Shown: in pieces, positions 1 through 9,441 of the stretch
How the letters are laid out: each line of letters starts with the position of its first letter
How positions within the stretch are numbered: position 1 is the first letter of the stretch
Source of the DNA: Lachnospiraceae bacterium
GTDB taxonomy: Bacteria; Bacillota; Clostridia; Lachnospirales; Lachnospiraceae
NCBI GenBank assembly: GCA_910575835.1
Contig: CAJTGB010000009.1
Span: 1 to 64,000 of the forward strand
Reading direction: 5' to 3'
Length of the DNA stretch: 64,000 nt
The notes under the pieces: model-generated
The model's database searches: none
The model's input: only the letters and a program-made list of their open reading frames with translations
Told to the model about the DNA's origin: nothing
Translations under genes and position numbers: made by a program

Positions 1-16
1 GGATATGTTCACTCAT
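1..16 (-). CDS. Start of a gene running off the left edge (partial)
   Basis: An ATG on the minus strand at 16 is preceded by AGGAG (25-29) with an 8-nt spacer, followed by codons for Ser-Glu-His-Ile. Only five codons are inside the window, so the product cannot be named. The call rests solely on the well-spaced ribosome binding site. Confidence 0.4.
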
Positions 17-99
17 CTACAACTCTCCTTTCTGCTTCCATTGTATCATCTTTTCTGCTTTATGGTAAGTTTGTTACGATGCAAGCATCGGGGAATTGT

Positions 100-230
100 A
101 CCCTCCTGTGATTAAAATTAAAGCTTACCATATATCCACGTTTCAAATGATAGGCATCCAGATAATCCGCAAGCTGTTCTTCGCCTCTCTGGTTATATTC
201 AGCTCCCCGCCATATCGCTTCTCTGCCCAT
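100..230 (-). pseudogene. Remnant of an AAA-ATPase-like/PD-(D/E)XK (DUF1703-type) protein
   Basis: A short minus-strand stretch encodes IWRG, then a GEEQLADYLDAYHLKRGYM-type segment and SFNFN, the C-terminal nuclease-like signature of the AAA-ATPase-like/DUF1703 family. The ATPase domain, the start and the usual end are missing, and unrelated residues follow SFNFN. It therefore looks like a decayed C-terminal scrap. A second remnant of the same family lies at 50358-50905. The family assignment is from remembered family motifs. Confidence 0.55.
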
Positions 231-282
231 TATACACCCCATCGCCCATTTTGATAACAAAAACTCATAAATTAAAAGAAAT

Positions 283-312
283 CCCCCGACCATGCCGCAG
301 TACAGTCAGGGG
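283..312 (-). terminator. Candidate terminator of the arabinose operon
   Basis: On the minus strand CCCCTGAC and GTCGGGG form a stem with a 14-nt loop, followed by a T-rich tract (GATTTCTTTTAATTT). It sits 14 bp past the stop codon of the DUF624 gene, the last gene of the operon. Confidence 0.6.
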
Positions 313-325
313 ATCATATTATTAT

Positions 326-943
326 CTACTCATATTTGGAAAATATCCTGCAAAACAGGAAGCTCTGCGTATACGCCGCCGCGGCGAAGCCTGCGAAGAA
401 CCACCAGATCGTCCCGATCACAAAGGTCCGGGAAGTAAACAGCGTTATCACCGCAAGCCCGATGCTGATCACCAGCATCATTACCGTAGAGGGCAGATGT
501 GCAGCGCTTAAAAACAGCGCATTCTTGACGGAATGAAATACCGTATTCTCAAACCTCGCGATATAAGGAAAGAGATACAGGAACGTCAATATCCATATTC
601 CGAAGATCATAGCAAGAAGCAGACGTATCACAGTATAGACCATGCCTCCAAATACGCCGGCCAGACGAAAATCCACGAACAAAAGCACTCCCGCCGCCGC
701 CATGATCAGCCAGCAGACCGTCGCCGTCTTAGCGCTGCGCCGAAATGCTCTCATATATTCCTTCAATACGGACGGATCCTCGCCTCTTGCCAGCTTCATC
801 GCCACTGCATACAGCGCCGAGAGCGCCGCTCCTATAGTGACGACCGGAAGCGATGTCGCTACGAAGATCAGATTCAGGATCATGATATCCCCGACCCTTC
901 CAAGGAATCTCATCACAGGGCTGTCAATTACAAAGAAATTCAT
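326..943 (-). CDS. DUF624 (YesL-like) membrane protein
   Basis: This 205-residue protein has about five hydrophobic segments (roughly residues 15-45, 75-95, 100-130, 140-165 and 168-190). Its N-terminal FFVIDSPVMRFLGRVGDIMILNL pattern (shown here only as a type) is characteristic of the DUF624/YesL family. These proteins are commonly encoded with carbohydrate ABC transporters in Firmicutes; their function is not established. It is the last gene of the leftward arabinose operon, 21 bp after the GH51 gene. The ribosome binding site is weak (AAGAAG), which would fit translation coupled to the upstream gene. Confidence 0.85.
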   Translation of the reverse strand: MNFFVIDSPVMRFLGRVGDIMILNLIFVATSLPVVTIGAALSALYAVAMKLARGEDPSVLKEYMRAFRRSAKTATVCWLIMAAAGVLLFVDFRLAGVFGGMVYTVIRLLLAMIFGIWILTFLYLFPYIARFENTVFHSVKNALFLSAAHLPSTVMMLVISIGLAVITLFTSRTFVIGTIWWFFAGFAAAAYTQSFLFCRIFSKYE

Positions 944-964
944 TCCATCACACTTCTTTCTCTA

Positions 965-2479
<1,515 letters not shown>

Positions 2480-2559
2480 TCATTACCTCCTAATTCCATA
2501 CTACTAAAAACTATGTTTCATCGTTACTGCCGGCTGCCCCGCACGCCTGCGTAAGCCAA

Positions 2560-3405
2560 CTACTCCTTGACCGCTCCGGCCGTCATACCCTCGATAAAAT
2601 ACTGCTGGAAGCATACGAACAGGATGAAGATCGGTATGATCGAGAAGAACGATCCCACGATCAGCAGGCTGTAGTTGTCTCCATAAGGATTGATCAGCGT
2701 ATTCAGACCAAGCGTTAATGTATATTTACCCGAAGAGCGGATCACCAGCAACGGCCACAGATAGTTGTTCCATGCATTCATACCGTTCAGGATCGCCATT
2801 GCCGCAAAGGCCGGCTTCATGATCGGGATGATCAGACGGAAGAAGATACCGTACTCTGTGGCGCCGTCGATACGCCCCGCCTCAAGAAGCGACTTAGGCA
2901 GTCCCAGCAAATACTGACGGAAAAAGAAGATCGTCGACGCATGCGCAACGAACGGGAGCACGATTGCAAGGTAGCTGTCCATCATCCCCCATGTTGTCAT
3001 CTGCTTATACAACGGAAGCATTACGACCTCCAGCGGGATCGACAGGATCAGCAGCACAACAATGAATAATGCATTCTTCCCCTTGAAGTCATACGCCGCG
3101 AATCCGTATCCGACAAATGCGCTGACAAGCAGCGTCGCCACAACCGTAACCACCGTCAGTATGATACTGTTCGTAAACCATCTCCAGTATTCGTGCTGCC
3201 CGGTGAACAGCAGCGAATAATTGTCAAGACTCATGCGGCTCCAGTCGATCCCCAGGTTCAGTCCATACTGCAGAAGATCTCCGCCCGGCTTAAAGCTCGC
3301 AAGGAAGATGGTGTATATAGGTATGATAATCAAAATCGCCAGGATTGTAAAGAACACGATCAGCATAATCGTGGCAAGTGTATTTTTATTCTTCTGACTC
3401 TTCAT
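2560..3405 (-). CDS. Carbohydrate ABC transporter permease (AraQ-like, MalG family)
   Basis: This is the second membrane subunit of the sugar ABC importer. The 281-residue protein has six predicted membrane segments and the EAGRIDGATE-type cytoplasmic EAA loop that contacts the ATPase, near residue 180. A longer ORF would begin at 3462, but the ATG at 3405 has GGAGGAG just upstream and leaves 1 bp to the end of the preceding permease. No ATPase gene is present in the locus, so the transporter probably uses a shared MsmX/UgpC-type ATPase encoded elsewhere (inference from how such importers usually work in Firmicutes). Confidence 0.92.
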   Translation of the reverse strand: MKSQKNKNTLATIMLIVFFTILAILIIIPIYTIFLASFKPGGDLLQYGLNLGIDWSRMSLDNYSLLFTGQHEYWRWFTNSIILTVVTVVATLLVSAFVGYGFAAYDFKGKNALFIVVLLILSIPLEVVMLPLYKQMTTWGMMDSYLAIVLPFVAHASTIFFFRQYLLGLPKSLLEAGRIDGATEYGIFFRLIIPIMKPAFAAMAILNGMNAWNNYLWPLLVIRSSGKYTLTLGLNTLINPYGDNYSLLIVGSFFSIIPIFILFVCFQQYFIEGMTAGAVKE

Positions 3406-3406
3406 A

Positions 3407-4291
3407 CTATCTCTCCTCCTTGTCGAATGTTCCCGTTGCCTTAAGCTGTACCAGGTTGACAATCATGACGATAATGAGAAGGATCAGCCCTACGGCGCAC
3501 GCATAACCCATTGCACGCTTCTCGATTCCCTGCCGGTACAGATATCCTACGATGGTAAGTCCGATATTCTGCGGAGAGTTATTACCTTTCCATAACATAT
3601 AGCTCTCAGTAAACATGGACAGACCGGCATAGATACTGATGGTCAGCACGTATACTGTCGTTGGTTTGACCAGAGGGAAGGATATCTTGACAAACTGCTG
3701 CCATTTGCTCGCACCGTCGATGGATGCCGCCTCATAGATATCCGTGGAAATGCTCTGAAGCCCCGCCAAGAAGTACAGGATATTAACGCCGGTCCAGCGC
3801 CAGCACGCCAGAAGCAGCAGCGCGAAATAGCTGGTCCACTCACCCTTAAGCCATTTGATCGGAGACATTCCGAATGCTGCGATGATCTGGTTCGCTAAAG
3901 AAGTATTCATCTCCCCGAACATCAGGCGGAAGATCGTACCCGCAACAACGACTGACGTCAACGCCGGAATAAAATAGACAGATTTGAACACCCCGGGCTT
4001 CTTCATGAGCTTGCTGTTCAAAAGGGTCGCAAACAGCATCGGAAACGGTATCAGCAGAACCAAAGTACCTACCATATACTTCGCGCTGTTGTATACCGCC
4101 TTAAGGAATATCTTGTCTGATAATAGTCTTTGATAGTTTCCAAGCCCAATCCACTCATCCTTCAAAACATCCTGAAAACTCAGCAGGATACCGTTTCCGA
4201 TCGGAAACATCCAGAATATCACTACTGTCAGGGCAAACGGAAGAACGAATACATAGGGGGCTAATTTCTGTGAATAGAATAGTTTCTTCAT
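3407..4291 (-). CDS. Sugar ABC transporter permease (AraP-like, MalF family)
   Basis: This is the first membrane subunit of the importer. The 294-residue product has about six membrane segments and an EAASIDGAS EAA loop near residue 195. The start at 4291 (MKKLFYSQ) is chosen because it follows AGGAAAGAG; the open frame extends further upstream to 4405 but without a site. It ends 1 bp before the second permease begins, so the two are translated together. It pairs with the binding lipoprotein encoded upstream. Similarity to the arabino-oligosaccharide AraNPQ system is inferred mainly from the neighbouring arabinofuranosidases. Confidence 0.92.
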   Translation of the reverse strand: MKKLFYSQKLAPYVFVLPFALTVVIFWMFPIGNGILLSFQDVLKDEWIGLGNYQRLLSDKIFLKAVYNSAKYMVGTLVLLIPFPMLFATLLNSKLMKKPGVFKSVYFIPALTSVVVAGTIFRLMFGEMNTSLANQIIAAFGMSPIKWLKGEWTSYFALLLLACWRWTGVNILYFLAGLQSISTDIYEAASIDGASKWQQFVKISFPLVKPTTVYVLTISIYAGLSMFTESYMLWKGNNSPQNIGLTIVGYLYRQGIEKRAMGYACAVGLILLIIVMIVNLVQLKATGTFDKEER

Positions 4292-4371
4292 ACTCTCACA
4301 TCTCTTTCCTAAAACACATCGCCATCTGCCGCCAAAACCGCCGGCAAGATGACTCACTCTTTGCATAAAGC

Positions 4372-4398
4372 GGGGCTGCGGCTTACGCACGCAGCCCC
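4372..4398 (-). terminator. Intercistronic hairpin after the binding-protein gene
   Basis: GGGGCTGCG and CGCAGCCCC form a perfect 9-bp GC-rich stem with a 9-nt loop in the 179-bp gap between the binding-protein and permease genes. There is no proper T-tract on the minus strand. It is more likely a stabilising or partial-attenuation hairpin giving more binding protein than permease. Confidence 0.6.
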
Positions 4399-4470
4399 AG
4401 GACATATATCACGGCCCATGATTTCTCGGATATTCGATCCCCTGGACCGCAGACAATCTGATCTGCCGGA

Positions 4471-5838
4471 CTACTCGCCGAACTCGTTCTTCAATGTCTC
4501 CTGTGACTCTTCCAACGCTTCCTTTACATCCATGCCATTCTCATAGATATTGTTCAGTGTAACGTTACAGAACTCATTGTTGATAGACGGGAATTTCTCG
4601 CTTGTCAGTGATTCAAGCGCCATAATTCCATCCTGAATCTCCAACAACGCATCGAACGGATATGTATTGAAATATTTCACGAACTGATTCTCAGGATTCT
4701 GGGTCAGCTCTGTGTCTGTCCATACCGCTGTATTAACCGGGTCAAATCCCAATACATTCCATACTTCCTCATTAGCTCCCTCAGACAGCTTGATGTATGC
4801 GAATACTTCCGCTGCAAGGTCTGCGTTCTCGCTGCTTGCGATCACAGCCGTACCAGTACCGCCGCCGCCGATAGACTTCACTTCGTCGCCTTCGTTCCAA
4901 ACAGGCGTAGGAGCGATCGCAACATTACCGGACAGGTCTGACATATAGTTCACGCATCTGGATGTCTGCCAGAATGGCATGATCTGTACTGCGTAATCTC
5001 CGTTGTTGTAGGACGGATATGCTTCTTCATTATCCGGCTGTCCTCCAGGTACAGTCTCGAACGCGCCTGTCTCCTGCATTCCCTTGATGTACTCAAGAAC
5101 TTCTACCATCTTATCGTTGGTGATATCGATATTGCCGTCGGCATCCAGGTAGTCTCCGCCCTTCTGCCTTAACATCAGGTTGATCATCCACTGTGCAGTT
5201 GTCTCTACACATGCGAAGTATTTGCCGGTCTTCTCATGATACTTCACGCCTGCTTCCTTGAAGTCGTCCCAGGTCTTGATCGTCGTATAATCTACGTCTC
5301 CTTCTTCCAGAGCCGCTGTGTTGTAGAATGCAACCATCGCGCCTACGTGTGTCGGGAATCCATAATAAGCGCCGTCTTTGCCGTAGATCTCCAATCTGGA
5401 TTCGATGATGTTCTCCAAGTACGGCTCAATCTCCGGTGTCAGATCTCTAAGCCCGATCTCTCCTGTCATAAATGCAGGGAACTTACCAAGCTCGATATCA
5501 ACAACGTCCGGTGCGCCTTCTCCTGACTCGAGCGCAAGCGACAGCTTATTGTGCATGTCGTCATACTGCATATTGCTTAAGACCAGCTTTACCTTCTTGT
5601 CTGGATTCTCTTCGTTCCACTTCTCAGCCATGTCGGTGTAGAACTGCTGATGAAGCTCGATGAACGTCCACACCTCGATCTCTGTCGCGTCGCCTTCTAC
5701 CTCCATCTCGTTCTTTCCTGCGGAGCCTGAGCCTGATGAGTCGTCAGAACCGCCTCCCTCGCTTCCGGCACTACAGCCAAGCAGCATAGACGCTGTCATG
5801 GCAACACACAATAGTGCAGCAACTAACTTCTTTTTCAT
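4471..5838 (-). CDS. Sugar ABC transporter substrate-binding lipoprotein
   Basis: This extracellular lipid-anchored receptor delivers arabino-oligosaccharides (inferred substrate) to the permeases. The 455-residue protein starts with KKK, a hydrophobic stretch and an LLGC lipobox (Cys22), followed by a Gly/Ser-rich linker of about 20 residues. The rest is a family 1 extracellular solute-binding fold (DFKEAGVKYHEKTGKYF, AYPSYNNGDYAVQIMPFW types). A good AGGAGG site precedes the ATG. It lies directly downstream of the GH127 gene and upstream of the permeases, separated from them by a hairpin. Confidence 0.93.
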   Translation of the reverse strand: MKKKLVAALLCVAMTASMLLGCSAGSEGGGSDDSSGSGSAGKNEMEVEGDATEIEVWTFIELHQQFYTDMAEKWNEENPDKKVKLVLSNMQYDDMHNKLSLALESGEGAPDVVDIELGKFPAFMTGEIGLRDLTPEIEPYLENIIESRLEIYGKDGAYYGFPTHVGAMVAFYNTAALEEGDVDYTTIKTWDDFKEAGVKYHEKTGKYFACVETTAQWMINLMLRQKGGDYLDADGNIDITNDKMVEVLEYIKGMQETGAFETVPGGQPDNEEAYPSYNNGDYAVQIMPFWQTSRCVNYMSDLSGNVAIAPTPVWNEGDEVKSIGGGGTGTAVIASSENADLAAEVFAYIKLSEGANEEVWNVLGFDPVNTAVWTDTELTQNPENQFVKYFNTYPFDALLEIQDGIMALESLTSEKFPSINNEFCNVTLNNIYENGMDVKEALEESQETLKNEFGE

Positions 5839-5898
5839 GTTGTGTCCTCCTTTTTCTTTCTTTTTTATTTCTTTCAGGGATATGTCCCTGCAAGATTC

Positions 5899-7908
5899 TT
5901 ATAACAGCTCCTTCATCCACACCAGCATCTCTCCGGCTCCCCGGTTATTCCAGCAATGATAGGGCACCGCTCTTAATTCCGCATCCTCGAAGCGGTTCTT
6001 ACGCCCGGCATACAGCGCCCCGTCCTTCCATGCATCCTCTGTCAGGCGCTTACCTTTGAAGGAAATGACCGTGACTCCTCCAAGCAGCCCTTCCTCGTAT
6101 CTTTCTACCGGCTCCTGGTCCGTATCGGCAAATACAGCCGGCAGGTTACTGCCGTTATCCGTTTCCTCCAGGCAGTACACCAGCGGTCCCTTCACCAGAG
6201 CCACTTTGCCGGAATCCTCTCTCACACGCGGATTCGCTCTCACGAATTCTGCCGGTACATGAAACTCTATCACCAATTCCGTTTCTTTCTCACGGATTCC
6301 TTCTATATATAAATAGCCTTTTTCTATCCTGACCTCTTGAGCTTCCTCATTCTGTACGCTCCGGCTTCCGGCAGCAGCAACGGCTTCGCCGTCCCTCAGA
6401 ATCTTATAGTCCTTCACATAATTCGGAATCCGAAGAGCCAGACTGTATGGTTCTGCTCCTTCATCTCTTCCCAGCCTGATCTCAATACGTCCCGAATTAG
6501 TAAGGTCGCTGTCCATCTCAACGCTTACCTTCTCTCCCGCCAATTCAAGCACAGTCTGGTTAGAGATATACAGGTTCACGTACAGAGCCTTTCCGTCTGT
6601 GAAATACATGTACTGTCCCATGGACGCCAGCGTCCTCGCAATATTGGGCGGACAGCACGCCACGCCGAACCAGGTCTGCCTTACAGGCTTCACATGCTCC
6701 TTCGACGTCCGTTCCATGCAATTATCCGGCCATACCTCCAGCGGATTCACATAGAAGAAGCTCTTCCCGTCCTGCGCGATCCCGGACAGTACCGTATTAT
6801 AGAGCGCACGCTCCGCAACATCCATATAAGAAGCATCCCTGGTAAGCTGTGCCATCCTCTTCCCGAAGAGAGCAAGCCCTATCGATGCGCAAGTCTCCGA
6901 ATAATTACCGCTGTTGGGAAGGTCGTAATCCGTCGTAAACCTCTCAAGGATACCGGATGATCCGATGCTTCCCGTGATGTACATCCGCCTCTCTGTCATA
7001 TCCTTCCAGATCGTCTCACATACTCTAAGCAGCTCTTCATCCTGGTACAGACCAGCCAAGTCTGCCATCGCACAATACATATATACCGCCCGTACAGCAT
7101 GCCCTTCCGCCGTCTTCTGTTCCCTTACCGGAAGATGGGACTGGGAATACTTCGTATCATATCCGGCGAATTCCGGGAAGATCTGCCTGTACCGGGAGTT
7201 CTTCTCTTCTGCCAGGAAATAATTCTCTCCTGTTCCCCGCTGATCGATAAAATACTTCGCAAGCTCTAAGTAATCCTTCCTGCCCGTTACACGGTACAGG
7301 CGGATCAGCGCCAATTCTATCTCCTGATGTCCCGGATACCCATGGCACTTACCTTCCCCGGGGCCGAATACCCGGCAGATCAGATCCGCAAAACGTTCCA
7401 TAATATGAAGGAACTCTTTCTTGCCCGTCGCCTCATAATAAGCAACCGCAGCTTCTATCATATGACCCGCCGTATACAGCTCATGGCCTTCCTTCAGATT
7501 CGTCCACCGCAGGGACGGCGCCTTGATCGTGAAATATGTATTCAGATAACCGTCCTCACACTGTGCTTTCCCGAGCAACTGAATCGTTTCATCTGCAAGA
7601 CGTTCCAGATCCTTATCCGGCCATACCTCCAGCGTATACGCCACAGCCTCCAGCCACTTCGCCGCATCCGTATCCTGGAAGACCGCCCCCTCGAATTCTC
7701 CCTCGGCTTCCCCTGCCGCAATCTTAAAATTCTGGATACAATGACTCGTCTCAACCCCCTCGATACGGTCATTCAGGATATCCCACTGGTACGGTATCAG
7801 CACATCCTTCACCAGATGGATATAACGGTCCCAGAACCGGTCACGGATATGAATCTGTCCTATCGGAATTGTATTTAAGGGGTTTATCTCTAATTTTCTC
7901 TCTGTCAT
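5899..7908 (-). CDS. GH127 beta-L-arabinofuranosidase (HypBA1-like, DUF1680)
   Basis: This enzyme removes beta-L-arabinofuranose, as found on plant extensin or arabino-oligosaccharides. At 669 residues it is the usual length for the family. The zinc-thiolate active site described for the family is recognisable: Glu322 (LERF), Glu338 and Cys340 (SETC), and Cys418-Cys419 (ACCPPN), the first of which corresponds to the catalytic cysteine. No signal peptide is present, so it is cytoplasmic. It is the first gene of the leftward operon, and the operator pair and promoter lie upstream at 7945-8122. Confidence 0.93.
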   Translation of the reverse strand: MTERKLEINPLNTIPIGQIHIRDRFWDRYIHLVKDVLIPYQWDILNDRIEGVETSHCIQNFKIAAGEAEGEFEGAVFQDTDAAKWLEAVAYTLEVWPDKDLERLADETIQLLGKAQCEDGYLNTYFTIKAPSLRWTNLKEGHELYTAGHMIEAAVAYYEATGKKEFLHIMERFADLICRVFGPGEGKCHGYPGHQEIELALIRLYRVTGRKDYLELAKYFIDQRGTGENYFLAEEKNSRYRQIFPEFAGYDTKYSQSHLPVREQKTAEGHAVRAVYMYCAMADLAGLYQDEELLRVCETIWKDMTERRMYITGSIGSSGILERFTTDYDLPNSGNYSETCASIGLALFGKRMAQLTRDASYMDVAERALYNTVLSGIAQDGKSFFYVNPLEVWPDNCMERTSKEHVKPVRQTWFGVACCPPNIARTLASMGQYMYFTDGKALYVNLYISNQTVLELAGEKVSVEMDSDLTNSGRIEIRLGRDEGAEPYSLALRIPNYVKDYKILRDGEAVAAAGSRSVQNEEAQEVRIEKGYLYIEGIREKETELVIEFHVPAEFVRANPRVREDSGKVALVKGPLVYCLEETDNGSNLPAVFADTDQEPVERYEEGLLGGVTVISFKGKRLTEDAWKDGALYAGRKNRFEDAELRAVPYHCWNNRGAGEMLVWMKELL

Positions 7909-7944
7909 AATCTTACTACCTGAAATCCTAATTGAAATATTGAA

Positions 7945-7958
7945 ATTAATCGTTTAAT
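7945..7958. promoter_or_regulatory. Proximal LacI-family operator candidate
   Basis: ATTAATCGTTTAAT differs by one base from the perfect palindrome ATTAAACGTTTAAT found 164 bp upstream. It has the central CG dyad usual for LacI-family operators. It sits 37 bp upstream of the GH127 start codon, so it is inside the transcript if the promoter at 8074-8102 is used. Confidence 0.65.
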
Positions 7959-8073
7959 CTTTGCTGCGCTCTTTTTCCTAAAATAAATGCTTTCCCTTTC
8001 TATTCAGATCGATATCAGACAGCATTACTTCTGATATTTCCAAATTTTATAGCTTTATTTTCTTGTTACTTTT

Positions 8074-8102
8074 GTTATATCACTTTACCTGCACAATTGC
8101 AA
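8074..8102 (-). promoter_or_regulatory. Promoter candidate for the arabinose operon
   Basis: On the minus strand TTGCAA (8102-8097) and TATAAC (8079-8074) are separated by exactly 17 bp. The palindromic operator starts 6 bp upstream of the -35 box. The rest of the 365-bp gap between the regulator and GH127 genes is AT-rich and holds only the operators, this promoter and the regulator's terminator. Confidence 0.55.
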
Positions 8103-8108
8103 GTACAA

Positions 8109-8122
8109 ATTAAACGTTTAAT
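8109..8122. promoter_or_regulatory. Distal LacI-family operator candidate
   Basis: ATTAAACGTTTAAT is a perfect 14-bp palindrome with central CG. Flanking GTACAA and TTGTAC extend the symmetry with a one-base offset. It adjoins the -35 box of the operon promoter and matches the site at 7945, so the adjacent LacI-family protein is the natural binder. Confidence 0.7.
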
Positions 8123-8151
8123 ATTGTACAAATTGCACAAAAACAACGCAA

Positions 8152-8194
8152 AATAAGCGTTTCAGCACCCTCCGCAGGCTCTAAAACGCTTATT
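8152..8194 (-). terminator. Terminator of the LacI-family regulator gene
   Basis: AATAAGCGTTT and AAACGCTTATT form an 11-bp stem that can be extended over a 21-nt loop. T-rich sequence follows in both directions. It separates the regulator transcript from the downstream operon, supporting an independent promoter for GH127. Confidence 0.7.
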
Positions 8195-8273
8195 ATTTTT
8201 ATCTTTATTCGATTTTTCTCTTATTATCACACCGATCGCCGCATATTTTCCAGCAAATTGATGTATCGTTTTA

Positions 8274-9305
8274 TCAGATAATCGCTCCCACAGACTTACG
8301 GATCAGCGGATAACAATTTACACGGTGAACCGGAAGAATATCCTTGCAGCCGCCCAGCATCTCCATGATCACTTCGCTTGCCTCATATCCTATATCATGA
8401 AGCGGCAGCATGATCGTTGACAGCGGAGGCTTATAATAACCCGACAGTTCCCTGTTATCGTAACCTGCAACCGAGATATCCGTCCCCACCTTAAGCTCCA
8501 GTTCTTCCAGACGGTCGTAGACCCCTCCGGCCATCAGATCGTTCATGCAGAAGATAGCCGTCACTCCCTGTTCAAGAAGCCTGTCGGTAAACTGATAACC
8601 GCAATCTCTGTTCCAGTCTCCGGTACAGACCAGTGAAGGATTATACAGGATCCCGCTCTCATACAGAGCCCTTTGGTACCCCACAAGCCTCTCCTGGGCA
8701 TGGGGGCTGTCATTCTTGCCGGTTATGACCCCGATCCTCTTATGTCCCTGTCCGATGATATGCTTCACGATCTGATATGCGCCGTCCTCATCATTCACCA
8801 CAACAGACGGAACCTTGCCGCTCTCTGTATATCCGTATGCCATCACTGCCGGAATCGGCAGATCCTCTGGAATACAACGGATCGTCCTCTCGTGAGCCGC
8901 CACATAGATGATTCCCTCCACCTGCTTGGCGATCAGTTTCCAGATCTCATCCCGCACCATGCCATAGAAATCATCCCTGTGGTAGTAAGTATCATTGTAT
9001 TTCTTAAATAAACGAAGATTGATCAGAAGAATCTGATAATTCTTCTCCTCACAATGCTCCGTGATCCCATCTACGATATCCGGAATACTGAATATGGTCA
9101 TATCCTCCACGATAACCCCTATGCTCCGTGTATTCTTCGTCTTCAGATTCCTCGCCACCGTATTCGGCGTGTAGTTCATTTCCTTAATCTTCTCCATCAC
9201 CATCCTGCGTGTCTCGTCGCTCGCCCCCGGTTTGTGGTTCAATATATTCGACACCGTCGCCACCGAAACATTACAAGCCCTGGCAATCTCTTTAATCGTC
9301 GCCAT
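8274..9305 (-). CDS. LacI-family transcriptional regulator
   Basis: This 343-residue protein has the classic LacI N-terminal helix-turn-helix and hinge (residues 1-55: TIKEIARACNVSVATVSNIL, then NTVARNLKT). A periplasmic-binding-protein-like sensor domain follows, with the FCMNDLMAGGVYDRL and DISVAGYDNRELS patterns. It most likely represses the downstream arabinose operon through the two CG-centred palindromes at 7945 and 8109, and is released by arabinose or an oligomer (inference). It is read in the same direction as the operon but has its own terminator, and it is divergent from the GH43 gene. Confidence 0.92.
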   Translation of the reverse strand: MATIKEIARACNVSVATVSNILNHKPGASDETRRMVMEKIKEMNYTPNTVARNLKTKNTRSIGVIVEDMTIFSIPDIVDGITEHCEEKNYQILLINLRLFKKYNDTYYHRDDFYGMVRDEIWKLIAKQVEGIIYVAAHERTIRCIPEDLPIPAVMAYGYTESGKVPSVVVNDEDGAYQIVKHIIGQGHKRIGVITGKNDSPHAQERLVGYQRALYESGILYNPSLVCTGDWNRDCGYQFTDRLLEQGVTAIFCMNDLMAGGVYDRLEELELKVGTDISVAGYDNRELSGYYKPPLSTIMLPLHDIGYEASEVIMEMLGGCKDILPVHRVNCYPLIRKSVGAII

Positions 9306-9343
9306 AAAGCCTCCCTCATCCGTTCACAGTTCACTTTTACAAT

Positions 9344-9357
9344 ATATCTTAAGATAT
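9344..9357. promoter_or_regulatory. Palindrome in the divergent regulator/GH43 promoter region
   Basis: ATATCTTAAGATAT is a perfect 14-bp palindrome lying between the divergent regulator and GH43 genes, 12 bp upstream of the GH43 -35 box. It does not match the ATTAAACGTTTAAT operator type, so a different binder, or none, is implied. Confidence 0.4.
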
Positions 9358-9368
9358 TTCTTTCCCAC

Positions 9369-9397
9369 TTGTCAATATTCTAATTCTGTGTTACGAT
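9369..9397 (+). promoter_or_regulatory. Promoter candidate for the GH43 gene
   Basis: TTGTCA (9369-9374) and TACGAT (9392-9397) are separated by 17 bp. The predicted start lies about 40 bp before the ATG at 9442. Confidence 0.5.
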
Positions 9398-9441
9398 AGT
9401 ATTGCTCTTATTTTCTAATTTAAATGTCAAAGGAATTATTT

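Noticed and set aside
5876-5891. CAGGGATATGTCCCTG palindrome between GH127 and the binding-protein gene
   Set aside because: No T-tract follows on the operon strand, and the genes are clearly in one operon, so it is not called a terminator or operator.
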